Shown here one piece after another: positions 27,184-36,723 of a stretch of DNA of 64,000 bases. The notes under the pieces were generated by a model that was not told the DNA's origin, did no database searches, and saw only the letters and a program-made list of their open reading frames with translations. Each line of letters begins with the position of its first letter. The stretch's first letter is position 1. Origin of the DNA: an uncultured Bacteroidales bacterium (GTDB lineage: Bacteria; Bacteroidota; Bacteroidia; Bacteroidales; UBA932); contig CAKUVA010000006.1 of the NCBI GenBank assembly GCA_934693135.1, forward strand, positions 13,725-77,724. Reading direction: 5' to 3'. The translations under genes and the position numbers were made by a program.

Positions 27184-29025
27184 ATGCACTTCTCAAGGGT
27201 CAATAAACTTAGGATAGGTCTGCTATTTATGGCCGGAATCCTGATAATCAAACTTTTCATCATTCAGATTTTGGACGATAAGTACAAAATAAACGCGTCC
27301 AACAACTCAATGGTGTATGACATTATCTATCCGACAAGAGGCATCATATATGACAGAAACGGGAAAATCATAGTCGGCAATAAAGTCGCATATGACATTC
27401 TCGTAACGCCTAAAGAAGTGGAGGCATTCGACACTCTGCTTCTCGCTGATGTACTGAAAATTACGCCTGACTTTCTCCGCGGCAAGATGGCCGAGTACAA
27501 GAAGAATCGTCGTAAAATTGGATACCAGTCCATGGTCATGCTCAAGCAGATACCGCCGGAAACATATATGCGATTTGCCGAAGTCCAGTATAAGTTCCAA
27601 GGATTCAAGGGACAAGTACGAAGTATCAGAGACTATCCTGTCAATGCAGGAGGAAATCTTCTCGGTTATGTTTCTGAAGTGGACCAGTCTTTCATAAAAA
27701 GACATCCAGGAGAATATAGGCCTGGAGATTATGCTGGAAAAACAGGGATTGAAGCCGCAAGAGAAAAAGACCTCCGTGGAGAAAAAGGGTATCATATCTA
27801 TCTTAGGAATTCACACAACCAGATAGAAGACAGATACAAAGATGGTGAGATGGACAGAGAGGCTGTTCCAGGAAAAGATATTGTCACGACCATAGATGCT
27901 GACCTGCAACAATATGGTCAACAGCTCATGCAAAACAAGGTCGGCAGTCTCGTAGCGATAGAACCTTCCACTGGAGAGATTCTCACCATGGTATCTAGTC
28001 CAGGTATCGATGTAGAGATGCTCGCGGACATAGGGAAGCACTATAGCGAAATCGTAAACGATCCTCATAAACCAATGTTCAACAGAGCTGTCCAAGCTCC
28101 ATATCCGCCAGGCTCGGTATTCAAGCTCGTCAATGGTCTTATCGGCCTTCAGGAGGGTGTACTTAAACCGGAATACACATACCCATGCAATAAAGGATAT
28201 TATTTCGGAAGCCATAAGTTAGGATGCCATGCACATCGCTCCCCATTATGTCTGGAAGAAGCCATCATGATGTCATGCAACGGCTATTTCTGCTACGTAA
28301 TGAAGAATATCTTGGAAAACAAGAAATTCAAGGGACCGGGGGAAGCCTTGGACAAATGGCATGACTATGTTGAGAGTTTCGGATTCGGACACAAACTTGG
28401 AAGTGATTTTCCTTCAGAGCTTGGAGGAACAATTCCTACATCAGCCTATTACAACAAGATTTACGGCAAAGGGGGATGGAAGTTCACAACAGTAATTTCT
28501 CTTTCTATCGGACAGGGTGAAATCGGCGTAACACCACTCCAGATTGCCAACATGTGTGCGACTGTAGCCAACAGAGGGCATTATTTCATTCCACATATTA
28601 TCAAGGATTCTGATTCGCTTAAGATTGACCAGAAGTACAAGGAAAGACAATATACACTTGTGGATACAACACAGTTCTACAAGGTAATACAAGGAATGTG
28701 GCGCGCGGTGAATAGCGGATTCGGGTCCGGAGGAACCGCCAGCATAGCTGCTGTGCCGGGGTTGGATATTTGTGGGAAGACTGGGACGGCACAGAATCCG
28801 CGCGGTGCGGACAACTCGGTATTCATCTGCTTTGCACCAAAGGACAATCCGAAGATTGCAGTAGCGGCATATATAGAAAATGGAGGTTTTGGGGCCACAT
28901 GGGCATGTCCTATTGCCTCGCTACTCGTGGAGAAATACCTCAACGGGGAGATTGACGAGAAACGGAAGCCTTTGGAACAGAGAGTTTTGGAAGGGAATCT
29001 AATGTCTCGTGTACGAACCTACTAA
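27184..29025 (+). CDS. mrdA: Penicillin-binding protein 2
   Basis: Class B transpeptidase of the elongasome. 613 residues: an N-terminal anchor helix (IGLLFMAGILIIKLFIIQIL), the dimerisation/pedestal domain with PTRGIIYDRNGKIIVGN near 50, and the transpeptidase domain. Active-site motifs: SxxK in PPGSVFKLVNG near 315, SxN as SCN in MMSCNGYF near 360, and KTG in CGKTGTAQNPRG near 530. Followed by rodA, its polymerase partner. Confidence 0.95.
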   Translation: MHFSRVNKLRIGLLFMAGILIIKLFIIQILDDKYKINASNNSMVYDIIYPTRGIIYDRNGKIIVGNKVAYDILVTPKEVEAFDTLLLADVLKITPDFLRGKMAEYKKNRRKIGYQSMVMLKQIPPETYMRFAEVQYKFQGFKGQVRSIRDYPVNAGGNLLGYVSEVDQSFIKRHPGEYRPGDYAGKTGIEAAREKDLRGEKGYHIYLRNSHNQIEDRYKDGEMDREAVPGKDIVTTIDADLQQYGQQLMQNKVGSLVAIEPSTGEILTMVSSPGIDVEMLADIGKHYSEIVNDPHKPMFNRAVQAPYPPGSVFKLVNGLIGLQEGVLKPEYTYPCNKGYYFGSHKLGCHAHRSPLCLEEAIMMSCNGYFCYVMKNILENKKFKGPGEALDKWHDYVESFGFGHKLGSDFPSELGGTIPTSAYYNKIYGKGGWKFTTVISLSIGQGEIGVTPLQIANMCATVANRGHYFIPHIIKDSDSLKIDQKYKERQYTLVDTTQFYKVIQGMWRAVNSGFGSGGTASIAAVPGLDICGKTGTAQNPRGADNSVFICFAPKDNPKIAVAAYIENGGFGATWACPIASLLVEKYLNGEIDEKRKPLEQRVLEGNLMSRVRTY

Positions 29026-29035
29026 ACGATTGGAT

Positions 29036-30496
29036 ATGGACGGATACAGCGGTCGTAGCATAAAGCAGTCTTATGACTGGAAGCTCGTAATACTCTACAT
29101 GTTCCTCGTTTTCATTGGATGGATAAACATCTATGCATCCATCCATGGGAACGATGTGTCAGGCATATTCGATTTCAATGCAAATAGTGGCAAGCAATTC
29201 ATTTGGATGCTTACAGCTTTCGGACTTGGAGGACTCATCATGTTCATAATCAGTCCGAATCTATGGGATAGTGGAGCGCTACTGCTATATAGCATCGTCG
29301 TAGTTCTGCTCATAGCTGTCATATTCCTCGGTGTAGAGGTGAAAGGTTCAAGGTCGTGGTTTGCGTTCGGACCTGTACGTTTCCAACCAGCTGAGATTTC
29401 CAAGATAACGACATCACTACTCCTATCGTATGTAATGAGCCGTTCAGGTTTCAAAATAACCAAGATAAAGGATTTTATAACTGTCGCATTGATCTTGGCA
29501 TTGCCTATGCTCATTATACTCGGAGAAAGTGAAACCGGCTCTGCACTTGTCTATGTAGGCTTCATCTTCGTGCTCTATCGTGAGGGCCTTTCAGGGTGGT
29601 TGATTGTGATGATTGGCATTGCAATACTGATTTTCATTTTAACATTGACCGCATCGCCATACACATCAGCATTGGTCCTAATCGGCATTATAACGTTCTG
29701 CAACGCACTCAACTCAAGAAAATTCTGGCGTTGGACTAGCATTTACGCATTGGCCCTCACAGCATTAGCCTTCGTTCCGAAATTATGGTCAATGTTGCAA
29801 GAAGCAAAAAGCGAGGACTGGACTTTTCTCATATCCATCAAACCAATGTACATACTTATGGCTATCTGCGGTATCGGTATTCCTTTCATACTATGGCATG
29901 CAATAAAGACAAGAAACAGATTTACACAGATATCCATATTGTCTTTTTTCGTAGGTATGGCAATGATTTTCTCTGCTGATTTCATTTTCAATAGTGTACT
30001 CCAAAATCACCAAAGGAAACGAATAGAGGTCTTACTCGGCATGAAAGAAGATCCGTCAGGCGTAGGCTATAATGTAAACCAATCTATGATAGCAATAGGC
30101 TCCGGTGGCATTATAGGGAAAGGATATCTACATGGTACCCAGACCACCTATGGTTTCGTACCGGAACAGAGCACAGATTTCATTTTCTGTACAGTCGGAG
30201 AAGAATGGGGATTCATAGGATGTCTCATTGTAATAGGCCTATATGTAGCACTTATTTTGCAGATTATCAAGGATGCGGAACGAAGTAGGGAAAATTTCAC
30301 AAGAATATATGGTTATTGCTTAGCAAGCTGTCTATTCATGCACTTGTTCATCAATATCGGCATGACCATCGGCATAATGCCAGTAATCGGCATACCACTC
30401 CCATTCATGAGCTATGGAGGTTCATCCCTCTGGGCTTTCACCATCATGCTTGCTATCTTCCTCACCCTCGACCACAGAGAGAAGAAGTATTTCTAA
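29036..30496 (+). CDS. rodA: Peptidoglycan glycosyltransferase RodA
   Basis: SEDS-family polymerase that works with PBP2. 486 residues from the ATG at 29036, ten bases after the mrdA stop; a GTG at 29009 in frame would overlap mrdA. About ten to twelve membrane helices. Seen: GWINIYASIHG near 25, GSRSWFAFGPVRFQPAEISK near 110, ILGESETGSALVY near 165, and the late PEQSTDFIFCTVGEEWG and GIPLPFMSYGGSSL motifs. Somewhat longer than many RodA proteins because of a central extension. Its last 49 bases before the TTCTAA ending are repeated 332 bases downstream. Confidence 0.94.
   Translation: MDGYSGRSIKQSYDWKLVILYMFLVFIGWINIYASIHGNDVSGIFDFNANSGKQFIWMLTAFGLGGLIMFIISPNLWDSGALLLYSIVVVLLIAVIFLGVEVKGSRSWFAFGPVRFQPAEISKITTSLLLSYVMSRSGFKITKIKDFITVALILALPMLIILGESETGSALVYVGFIFVLYREGLSGWLIVMIGIAILIFILTLTASPYTSALVLIGIITFCNALNSRKFWRWTSIYALALTALAFVPKLWSMLQEAKSEDWTFLISIKPMYILMAICGIGIPFILWHAIKTRNRFTQISILSFFVGMAMIFSADFIFNSVLQNHQRKRIEVLLGMKEDPSGVGYNVNQSMIAIGSGGIIGKGYLHGTQTTYGFVPEQSTDFIFCTVGEEWGFIGCLIVIGLYVALILQIIKDAERSRENFTRIYGYCLASCLFMHLFINIGMTIGIMPVIGIPLPFMSYGGSSLWAFTIMLAIFLTLDHREKKYF
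30443..30491 (+). repeat. Direct repeat copy 1 (rodA 3' end)
   Basis: 49 bases identical to 30775-30823; similarity extends a few bases further left with one mismatch. It encodes the last residues of RodA. Confidence 0.97.
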
Positions 30497-30900
30497 TACT
30501 CCTGAATCCATCGAATTTCATATTATTATGCATTGCAAGCATAATGTTTTACAAGTTTAATAATCTATTTATCAATTTATGATAAAATTGTATATTTGTA
30601 ACGAAAGATATTGATATTCACTTTTATTCGAAGGACTTCAACATGTATTCCCAGCGAATAACACTCGTGATGAAAAGTTGCGAAGAATAGGTCGTATACT
30701 CGTAAATATGGCCAAAGAAGAATTAATTTTAAAATCATCAAGTAGTTTTTCCGCAAAATTTAGGGCCGCTCACTATCATGCTTGCTATCTTCCTCACCCT
30801 CGACCACAGAGAGAAGAAGTATTAAATTTTCAAAAACGTTTCATTTCTAAAAAAAATAGCTATCTTGCCATCAATAAAAAACTTAATAGCAATTACCTAT
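30497..30900. other. Scarred intergenic region between rodA and the broken receptor gene
   Basis: AT-rich. In the plus frame that leads into an ATG at 30708 there is a coding-like stretch (HVFPANNTRDEKLRRIGRIL then MAKEELILKSSSSFSAKFRA, about 30635-30770) which runs straight into the second copy of the rodA tail. It has no intact start, an upstream stop, and looks like the end of a lost gene; I do not recognise the family. No exact -7 box precedes the receptor pseudogene. Confidence 0.5.
30775..30823 (+). repeat. Direct repeat copy 2 (displaced rodA tail)
   Basis: Exact 49-base copy of 30443-30491, here not preceded by rodA, and read out of the rodA context. Confidence 0.97.
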
Positions 30901-33706
30901 ATGAAACGGCACCTAACAATTTTTCTAACCTTTTTGGCTATAAATGTAGTAGCCAAGGCTCAAAGTGTAATTACTTACTATTCCGGAAGTGCCTTTGAAC
31001 AAAAGACACATACAATAAAATTCAAAGTTCTCGACAGCCTTTCCAAACAGCCGATAGAATTTGCAACAGCATATCTTGTTCCTCATGGAGATACGGTCAT
31101 AACTCATTTTACGGTTTCTTCACAAAATGGTGATGTGTCATTTGCCAATATCGTAAAAGGAAAATATTGGGTCAATGTGGAGATTCTTGGATACAATTCT
31201 TACAAAAAAGAATTTGCCATAAATTCTGACAATGCAGTCCCTAAGGAGATCCTACTGTACGAGAGTAAGGATTTCATTGATGCCGCGACAATAACCGGCC
31301 TGGCGGATCCTATACGCCAGGTGAAGGATACTATCATATATAATGCAACAGCTTTCAAGGTGGGGAGCAATGCTATGCTTGAGGAATTGCTCAAGACTAT
31401 GCCTGGAATTGAGGTCAATAACGGAAAAGTTACTGTGAACGGGAAGAAAGTTTCAGAGATTACCGTAAACGGCAAGACTTTCTTTTTCGGAGATATGTCT
31501 GTGGCTTTGAAAAATCTCCCAGCGAAAATAATCGACAAAATAAAAGTTATCGACAAGGAGAATAAAGAATCGGGAGAAATAGGTATGCGATCATCTTTGA
31601 CAGACAAGCGCGTCATGGATGTGGAACTTAATCCTGAATTTACCAAGGGAGTTTTCGGAAACGTAGCCATCGGCGGTGGCATCGGATGGGATAACCATTT
31701 GAATGAAGACAAACCCACGATAAAAGAGCTATATTCTGGAAAAGTATTTTCAAGCATATATGGGAAGAAAGATCAAGTTACAATTCTTGCTGATGGTAAC
31801 AACGAGGCTATCAGCAACGGATATGGGACAAAGGGTGGAGTCAATTACTCGACCAGTCAAGTAAAAGGAATAGATGCAAACATATCTATGGTCGGCTCTC
31901 TTGGAAGGCAGAACTCAGAGGATAAAACCAAGACCAGATATTTCCAGAATTCTGAGATGGTATTAGATAAGAATAACGCCTCGAAATCAGAATCTAATAA
32001 CAAGAAAATTTCAACATTCCTTGACGTAAAAAACACTAAAACAGAAAAAATAGAATTCCAAATCAAACCTGAAATCTCAGTGTCACGGCGTAAATATGGC
32101 GATATCTCCAATGGCTTTACTAATGACTATGCCATAGAAGATCAGACTGATGGAAATGATACGGATTTAACATCAAAAGGATGGTTGTCAACCGATATCA
32201 AAGACATCGGGAGAAGGGGTCGGAATATAATGCTCTTCTCAAAGTATAATCTACAAAGAAACGAGAATTATCACGATGAAATTCTTGGTATGAAATCAGC
32301 CTCGTCATCTACCTCAAATGAGCTGCATTATGACATGAACAGAAAGAATTTCAGCAACATGACTACATTGTCATATTCTGAGCCTATAGGTAAGAATTGG
32401 TCTATATTTGTTTCTGAAAAATTCAAGTTTGACATGTCAAGTTCGAATACCGCAGCAAAAGATTTCAGAACAAATCTCACTCGTGAAGATTTATCTTCAG
32501 ACAGCCGTATCGACAACTATAGCCTTACGGAGAATTTGCGCGTAATGTATTCAAAAAAAAATGAATATTTATGCAGGGGCGTCATTAACACATAGAAAAA
32601 CATATAATTCATTGTGGCATACCGCATAAGGTCAGCGTTTGAAAAATGACTGGAAAACAAACATATCTCCCTATCTACAGATTAAATCAGGAAGAGTTCA
32701 GATGCTTTTTGACTCCTTTTCGACGCCTGTAAAAGGCTCTGAGATATTTCCAGCCGTGATAATTACATCACCTACAGATGTGCAGACCGGAAACGTATTC
32801 TTAAGGCAGCCATATTCATACGAGCTTTTTACAGATTATAGTTATACTGTTGGTAATAAATATCATATCTCTATCATGCTTATATCTCACCTAAATACTG
32901 ATGAGATTGTGTATGCTAACTGGTTTGATGCAAATGGTATCCGTAATTCATTTCCTGTTAATGCCAGAAAACCATCTGCAGATATCAGATTAGACTATTC
33001 ATTTTGGAAATATCTGGACAATCAAAAACATTGGATAATCCATATATATGGTATTGCACAATATAATTATCAGATAGGATATCAATCGACGAAGACGATG
33101 TCTGGTCTCACTGAATATTCAGATTTTGATTACAATACATTCATTGCAGGACTCTATGGAAATCGCTCAGGCTCGAATTTTTATGACGGGACAAGCGGAT
33201 TTAGGGAGAGCAAGACCAATATATTCGATGAAAAATGTGTCATCTATTGCCGCTATCATACAGAAAATCTATCGTTGGGATTGCAGTTGGGATTAAATTA
33301 TTATAATTCAAGATATTCGCTTGTAACAAAAGCCAATAAAGATGTCCTGAAATTTTATGCGGTACCATCAGTCACATATGATTTTCCCTTAGGTCTGTCA
33401 GTCTATAGCGAATTTGCGTATGAGAAATATCATGGCTATGGCAAAGGTCTTGATAGGAATGTTTACAACTGGGATATGTCTTTCAGTAAAGATTTCAAGA
33501 TGCTGTCATTGACACTATCAGGGAAAGATCTACTTAACAGCAGCGTAAAACAGACACATTCTGCATCTTCCGAATATTATCAGACTATGCTTTCACGGAT
33601 ACTTGGTAGAAGAGTTATGCTGACATTGACTTATAGCTTCGGCAAAGGAAATGAGCATCTCAAAGGTGTTGCAGATAGATTTGCAAGGACATCTGAAATA
33701 TATTGA
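30901..33706 (+). pseudogene. Broken outer-membrane beta-barrel receptor gene
   Basis: Signal peptide (MKRHLTIFLTFLAINVVAKA), a carboxypeptidase-regulatory-like domain (FKVLDSLSKQPIEFATAYLV, about 40-110), a plug-like domain (LLKTMPGIEVNNGKVTVNGK near 175), and then barrel strands, as in the OMP_b-brl_3 family of Bacteroidota. Two lesions are seen. A nine-A tract at 32553-32561 shifts the frame (eight As would restore it), and the restored frame then meets TAA at 32627-32629 before continuing to 33706, ending in ...FARTSEIY. The TAA could be a mutated CAA. About 935 codons if repaired. Expression of the two halves as separate proteins is unlikely. Confidence 0.85.
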
Positions 33707-33765
33707 TTGTTGCAAGTTGGTTTAGCCTGTATAATTTATATGGAGACTCTACTAGTTAAACAATA

Positions 33766-33800
33766 TGGGGCTGACTAAAAGCATTAGTCAGGCCCCTTTT
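33766..33800 (+). terminator. Intrinsic terminator after the receptor pseudogene
   Basis: GGGGC-TGACTAA and TTAGTCA-GGCCCC arms with a short loop and a T-run on the plus strand. Confidence 0.8.
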
Positions 33801-33812
33801 TCTTGTTTTTCG

Positions 33813-33880
33813 GCGAGGTTAACTCAAACTATTTTCTGAAATTCTCAGAGAGTTATTCTGACCTTTTGGGTCAGCCTCGC
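33813..33880. other. Structured element downstream of fabG
   Basis: An outer helix GCGAGG/CCTCGC (33813-33818 with 33875-33880) closes two inner arms: AACTC/GAGTT containing CTGA/TCAG, and TGACC/GGTCA. It makes a three-way junction of 68 bases. No U-run follows on the minus strand. It lies in the 3' region of fabG; role unknown. Confidence 0.45.
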
Positions 33881-33898
33881 AAATAAATTATTTTCTTT

Positions 33899-34645
33899 TT
33901 AGCAATTCATTGCACCGCAGACATGAATAACCTGTCCGCTGACATATGATGAAAGGTCACTGGCAAGGAAGAGAGCGACTTTGGCAACATCTTCCGGTGT
34001 ACCGCCACGACGAAGAGGAATAGTCTTAATCCACTGTTCACGGACTTCTTCTGGAAGAGCGTTGGTCATATCTGAAATGATGAAGCCTGGTGCAATACAG
34101 TTCGCACGAATACCACGAGGACCCATTTCCTTGGCAATAGACTTGGCAAGACCTATAAGACCAGCCTTGGAAGCTGAATAGTTGCACTGTCCTGCATTAC
34201 CAGAAACACCAACGACTGAAGACATATTGATAATGCTTCCACCCCTCTGACGAGCCATGATAGGAGTCAATGCATGAATGAAATTGAATGCTGATTTAAG
34301 GTTCACATTGATGACAGCATCCCACTGAGACTCGCTCATGCGAAGCATAAGGCCATCCTTGGTAATACCTGCATTGTTCACAAGAATGTCGATATGTCCA
34401 AAATCAGCCATAATCTGATCTACAACCTCCTGTGTCTGGGTAAAGTCAGCAGCATTCGAAGCATACCCTTTAACCTTATGTCCGAAAGCCTCAAGTTCCT
34501 TGATAGTTTCCTCTGCAGCTTCATTTATCACAAGATCAGTAAAAGCAACGTCAGCACCCTCAGAAGCAAACTTTAGGGCAATTGCCTTTCCTATACCTTT
34601 TGCAGCTCCAGTAACAAGAGCTACTTTTCCGTCAAGTAATCCCAT
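33899..34645 (-). CDS. fabG: 3-oxoacyl-ACP reductase
   Basis: NADPH-dependent reduction of 3-oxoacyl-ACP in fatty acid elongation; SDR fold. 248 residues. Cofactor motif TGAAKGIGKAIAL near 12, NNAGITKDGL near 88, catalytic Ser in NMSSVVGVSGNAGQ near 140, and YSASKAGLIG (Tyr and Lys) near 155. The C-terminus ...GAMNC differs slightly from the usual G-G-M-x-M. Separate transcription from the plus-strand tRNA gene upstream. Confidence 0.93.
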   Translation of the reverse strand: MGLLDGKVALVTGAAKGIGKAIALKFASEGADVAFTDLVINEAAEETIKELEAFGHKVKGYASNAADFTQTQEVVDQIMADFGHIDILVNNAGITKDGLMLRMSESQWDAVINVNLKSAFNFIHALTPIMARQRGGSIINMSSVVGVSGNAGQCNYSASKAGLIGLAKSIAKEMGPRGIRANCIAPGFIISDMTNALPEEVREQWIKTIPLRRGGTPEDVAKVALFLASDLSSYVSGQVIHVCGAMNC

Positions 34646-34672
34646 AATATTTTATTTTTAAACAATTTTATT

Positions 34673-34680
34673 TAACTTTG
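34673..34680 (+). promoter_or_regulatory. -7 box for tRNA-Leu
   Basis: TAACTTTG, exact TAnnTTTG match, ending 12 bases before the mature tRNA. Confidence 0.7.
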
Positions 34681-34692
34681 TAACTCCAATTC

Positions 34693-34778
34693 GCTTTGGT
34701 GGTGGAATTGGTAGACACGAGGGACTTAAAATCCCTTGGGCAGCAATGCCTGTACGGGTTCAAGTCCCGTCCGAAGCA
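34693..34778 (+). tRNA. tRNA-Leu (anticodon UAA)
   Basis: 86 bases. Acceptor stem GCTTTGG with CCGAAGC (one G-U pair), discriminator A at 34778, anticodon stem AGGGA/TCCCT with loop CTTAAAA and anticodon TAA at 34727-34729, long class II variable arm, and T-arm CGGGTTCAAGTCCCG. CCA is not encoded. It has its own promoter and terminator. Confidence 0.97.
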
Positions 34779-34782
34779 CAAG

Positions 34783-34818
34783 AAAACATTGCATCGCTTA
34801 TAGCGACGCAATGTTTTT
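34783..34818. terminator. Shared terminator of tRNA-Leu and the acyl-CoA synthetase gene
   Basis: A stem of about 15 pairs (AACATTGC-TCGCT with AGCGA-GCAATGTT, one A-C mismatch) and a three-base loop region, with T-runs on both strands. The stop codon of the minus-strand gene (TAA at 34800-34798) lies at the hairpin tip, so the last codons of that gene form one arm. Confidence 0.8.
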
Positions 34819-36705
34819 CTCGTTTAACAAGTTCTTGCCATCTGGAGTAAGAGCATAGGCAATACGATCTGCATAGTGCTTCTCTACCTTACCACGAACA
34901 ATCTTCATCGTACTATTCACCATGTGATTCTGCTCCGTAAACGGCTCGTCAGCAACAATAATAGCCGCAGGAAGCCATCTTTCAGGGAACATGCCTGCTC
35001 GCGAGCCACCCTTGCGATAAGAGTTCACTTCATCCTGTATCTTCTTAAGCATAAGTTCTTTAGCCTCATGAGAGTTAATGTCAATATCAGGATTTCCCGC
35101 CTTAACATATTCCTTCAGAGCTTCTTTATTCGGAACAATCACCACTGTTGTATAAGGATCTTGATTATTATGAAGCACTACCTGATCTATGAACTTAGAA
35201 CTATCAGTAAGTGAATCCTCAAACCCTTCCGGACTATATTTCTCGCCGTCAGCAGATATAAGCAAAGACTTGAAACGGCCAACCACATAAAGGAAATTCT
35301 TGTCTCTCATATAGCCCATATCCCCGGTATGAAGCCATCCGTCCACCACAGTCTCAGCTGTAGCCGTAGGATTCTTCCAATACCCGGCCATTACATTCTC
35401 CCCCTTAATGACAATCTCTCCCCTCTCACCATAACCAAGTGACTTGCCATCGGAATCACATATCTTAATCTCCATCGGTCTGACAACATAGCCGGAAGAA
35501 CCGAAGATACAATGTTCAAATGAATTAGAAGATATTATCGGGGTTGCTTCAGAAAGCCCATAACCCTGGAACATCGGAATACCTATAGCACAATAATATC
35601 TCTGAAGTTCGATATCCAAAAGAGCTCCGCCACCAACGAAAAACATCATCCTGCCACCGAAGCCCTGGCGAACATTCTTGAAAATAAGTTTGTCAAACAA
35701 AGCCATAAGAGGCTTCTTCCAGAGTTGAAGAATTCCACCGCGATTATAATATTCTTTATTATAAGAGATTGCAAGATTTAATGCAAAGTTGTACAATTTC
35801 TCAACCTTAGGACCTTTAGCTTTGATTCCAGACTCCACATTCTTCTTAAAATTACGCGCGAGTGCCGGAACGGAAAGCATCACATGCGGACGCACTTCTT
35901 TTATGGCCATAGGGATATTCTTCAATGATGCCATAGCAGTCTTTCCCACAGGAACCGTAGCTATACTACCGCCATAAGACATCATAGTATAGAATCCAGC
36001 GACATGTGCAAAACAATGATCAAGAGGCAAGATAATGAGCATCACGGCATCCATAGGAATCTTTACGACAGAATGCGCCTGCTCTACATTGGCCGTATAG
36101 TTTCTATGTGTAAGAAGAATTCCTTTAGGGTCAGCCGTTGTTCCAGAAGTATAGCTGATATTTGCATAATCATCAGGACCAATAGATTTATACCTTGCTT
36201 CAAGTTCACCAGGATGTTCCTTCATGAACTTGTCTCCAAGTCTCATGACTTCAGACATAGGTATTTCATTATCCTGATATTCAGGCATATCATCAAATAC
36301 AATAATCTTCTCCACAGCAGGGACATCACTGATGATTCGTCTCACCTTAGGAAGCTGTGTTTTGGAAACCATCACAAAACGAGAGTCGGAATGTCTAATT
36401 CTAAACACAAGATCACTTCCTTCCTCAAGCTTTATGGAAAGCGGGACATTGACCGCACCGGCATAGAGAATACCAAGTTCTCCGATAACCCACATGTTAC
36501 GTCCCTCTGAAAGGAGCGAAACCTTATCCCCCTTATTTAAGCCCAAAGACATAAGACCGGCAGCTACCCTGTAAGCCTCACATCTTGTCTGTTCAAATGT
36601 TGTTTCAGTCCAGCTGTCTGCCGGTTTCTCGCGGAGAAACACATGAGAAGCAAATTCATGCGTATATTTTTCCACGAAGTCGATAATAGTTGGTCTATTC
36701 GTCAT
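34798..36705 (-). CDS. Long-chain acyl-CoA synthetase
   Basis: Activates fatty acids as acyl-AMP then acyl-CoA. 635 residues. AMP-binding motif YTSGTTADPKGILLTHRN near 187, FQGYGLSEATPIIS near 385, 'GWLHTGDMGYM' near 460 and GRFKSLLISADGEKYSPEGFE near 480. No signal peptide. It follows the deoxynucleoside kinase gene by 18 bases on the same strand, so the two probably share the promoter at 37432. Confidence 0.9.
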   Translation of the reverse strand: MTNRPTIIDFVEKYTHEFASHVFLREKPADSWTETTFEQTRCEAYRVAAGLMSLGLNKGDKVSLLSEGRNMWVIGELGILYAGAVNVPLSIKLEEGSDLVFRIRHSDSRFVMVSKTQLPKVRRIISDVPAVEKIIVFDDMPEYQDNEIPMSEVMRLGDKFMKEHPGELEARYKSIGPDDYANISYTSGTTADPKGILLTHRNYTANVEQAHSVVKIPMDAVMLIILPLDHCFAHVAGFYTMMSYGGSIATVPVGKTAMASLKNIPMAIKEVRPHVMLSVPALARNFKKNVESGIKAKGPKVEKLYNFALNLAISYNKEYYNRGGILQLWKKPLMALFDKLIFKNVRQGFGGRMMFFVGGGALLDIELQRYYCAIGIPMFQGYGLSEATPIISSNSFEHCIFGSSGYVVRPMEIKICDSDGKSLGYGERGEIVIKGENVMAGYWKNPTATAETVVDGWLHTGDMGYMRDKNFLYVVGRFKSLLISADGEKYSPEGFEDSLTDSSKFIDQVVLHNNQDPYTTVVIVPNKEALKEYVKAGNPDIDINSHEAKELMLKKIQDEVNSYRKGGSRAGMFPERWLPAAIIVADEPFTEQNHMVNSTMKIVRGKVEKHYADRIAYALTPDGKNLLNEKNIASL

Positions 36706-36723
36706 AATTTTTTGTTTTTCAAG

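Noticed and set aside
30497..30900. Insertion sequence between the rodA tail copies
   Set aside because: No transposase frame, no terminal inverted repeats; only a direct repeat and a short unassigned coding remnant.
33813..33880. Structured element as a tRNA gene
   Set aside because: The T-loop-like arm has only a five-base loop without TTC, and no anticodon arm of normal geometry is present.
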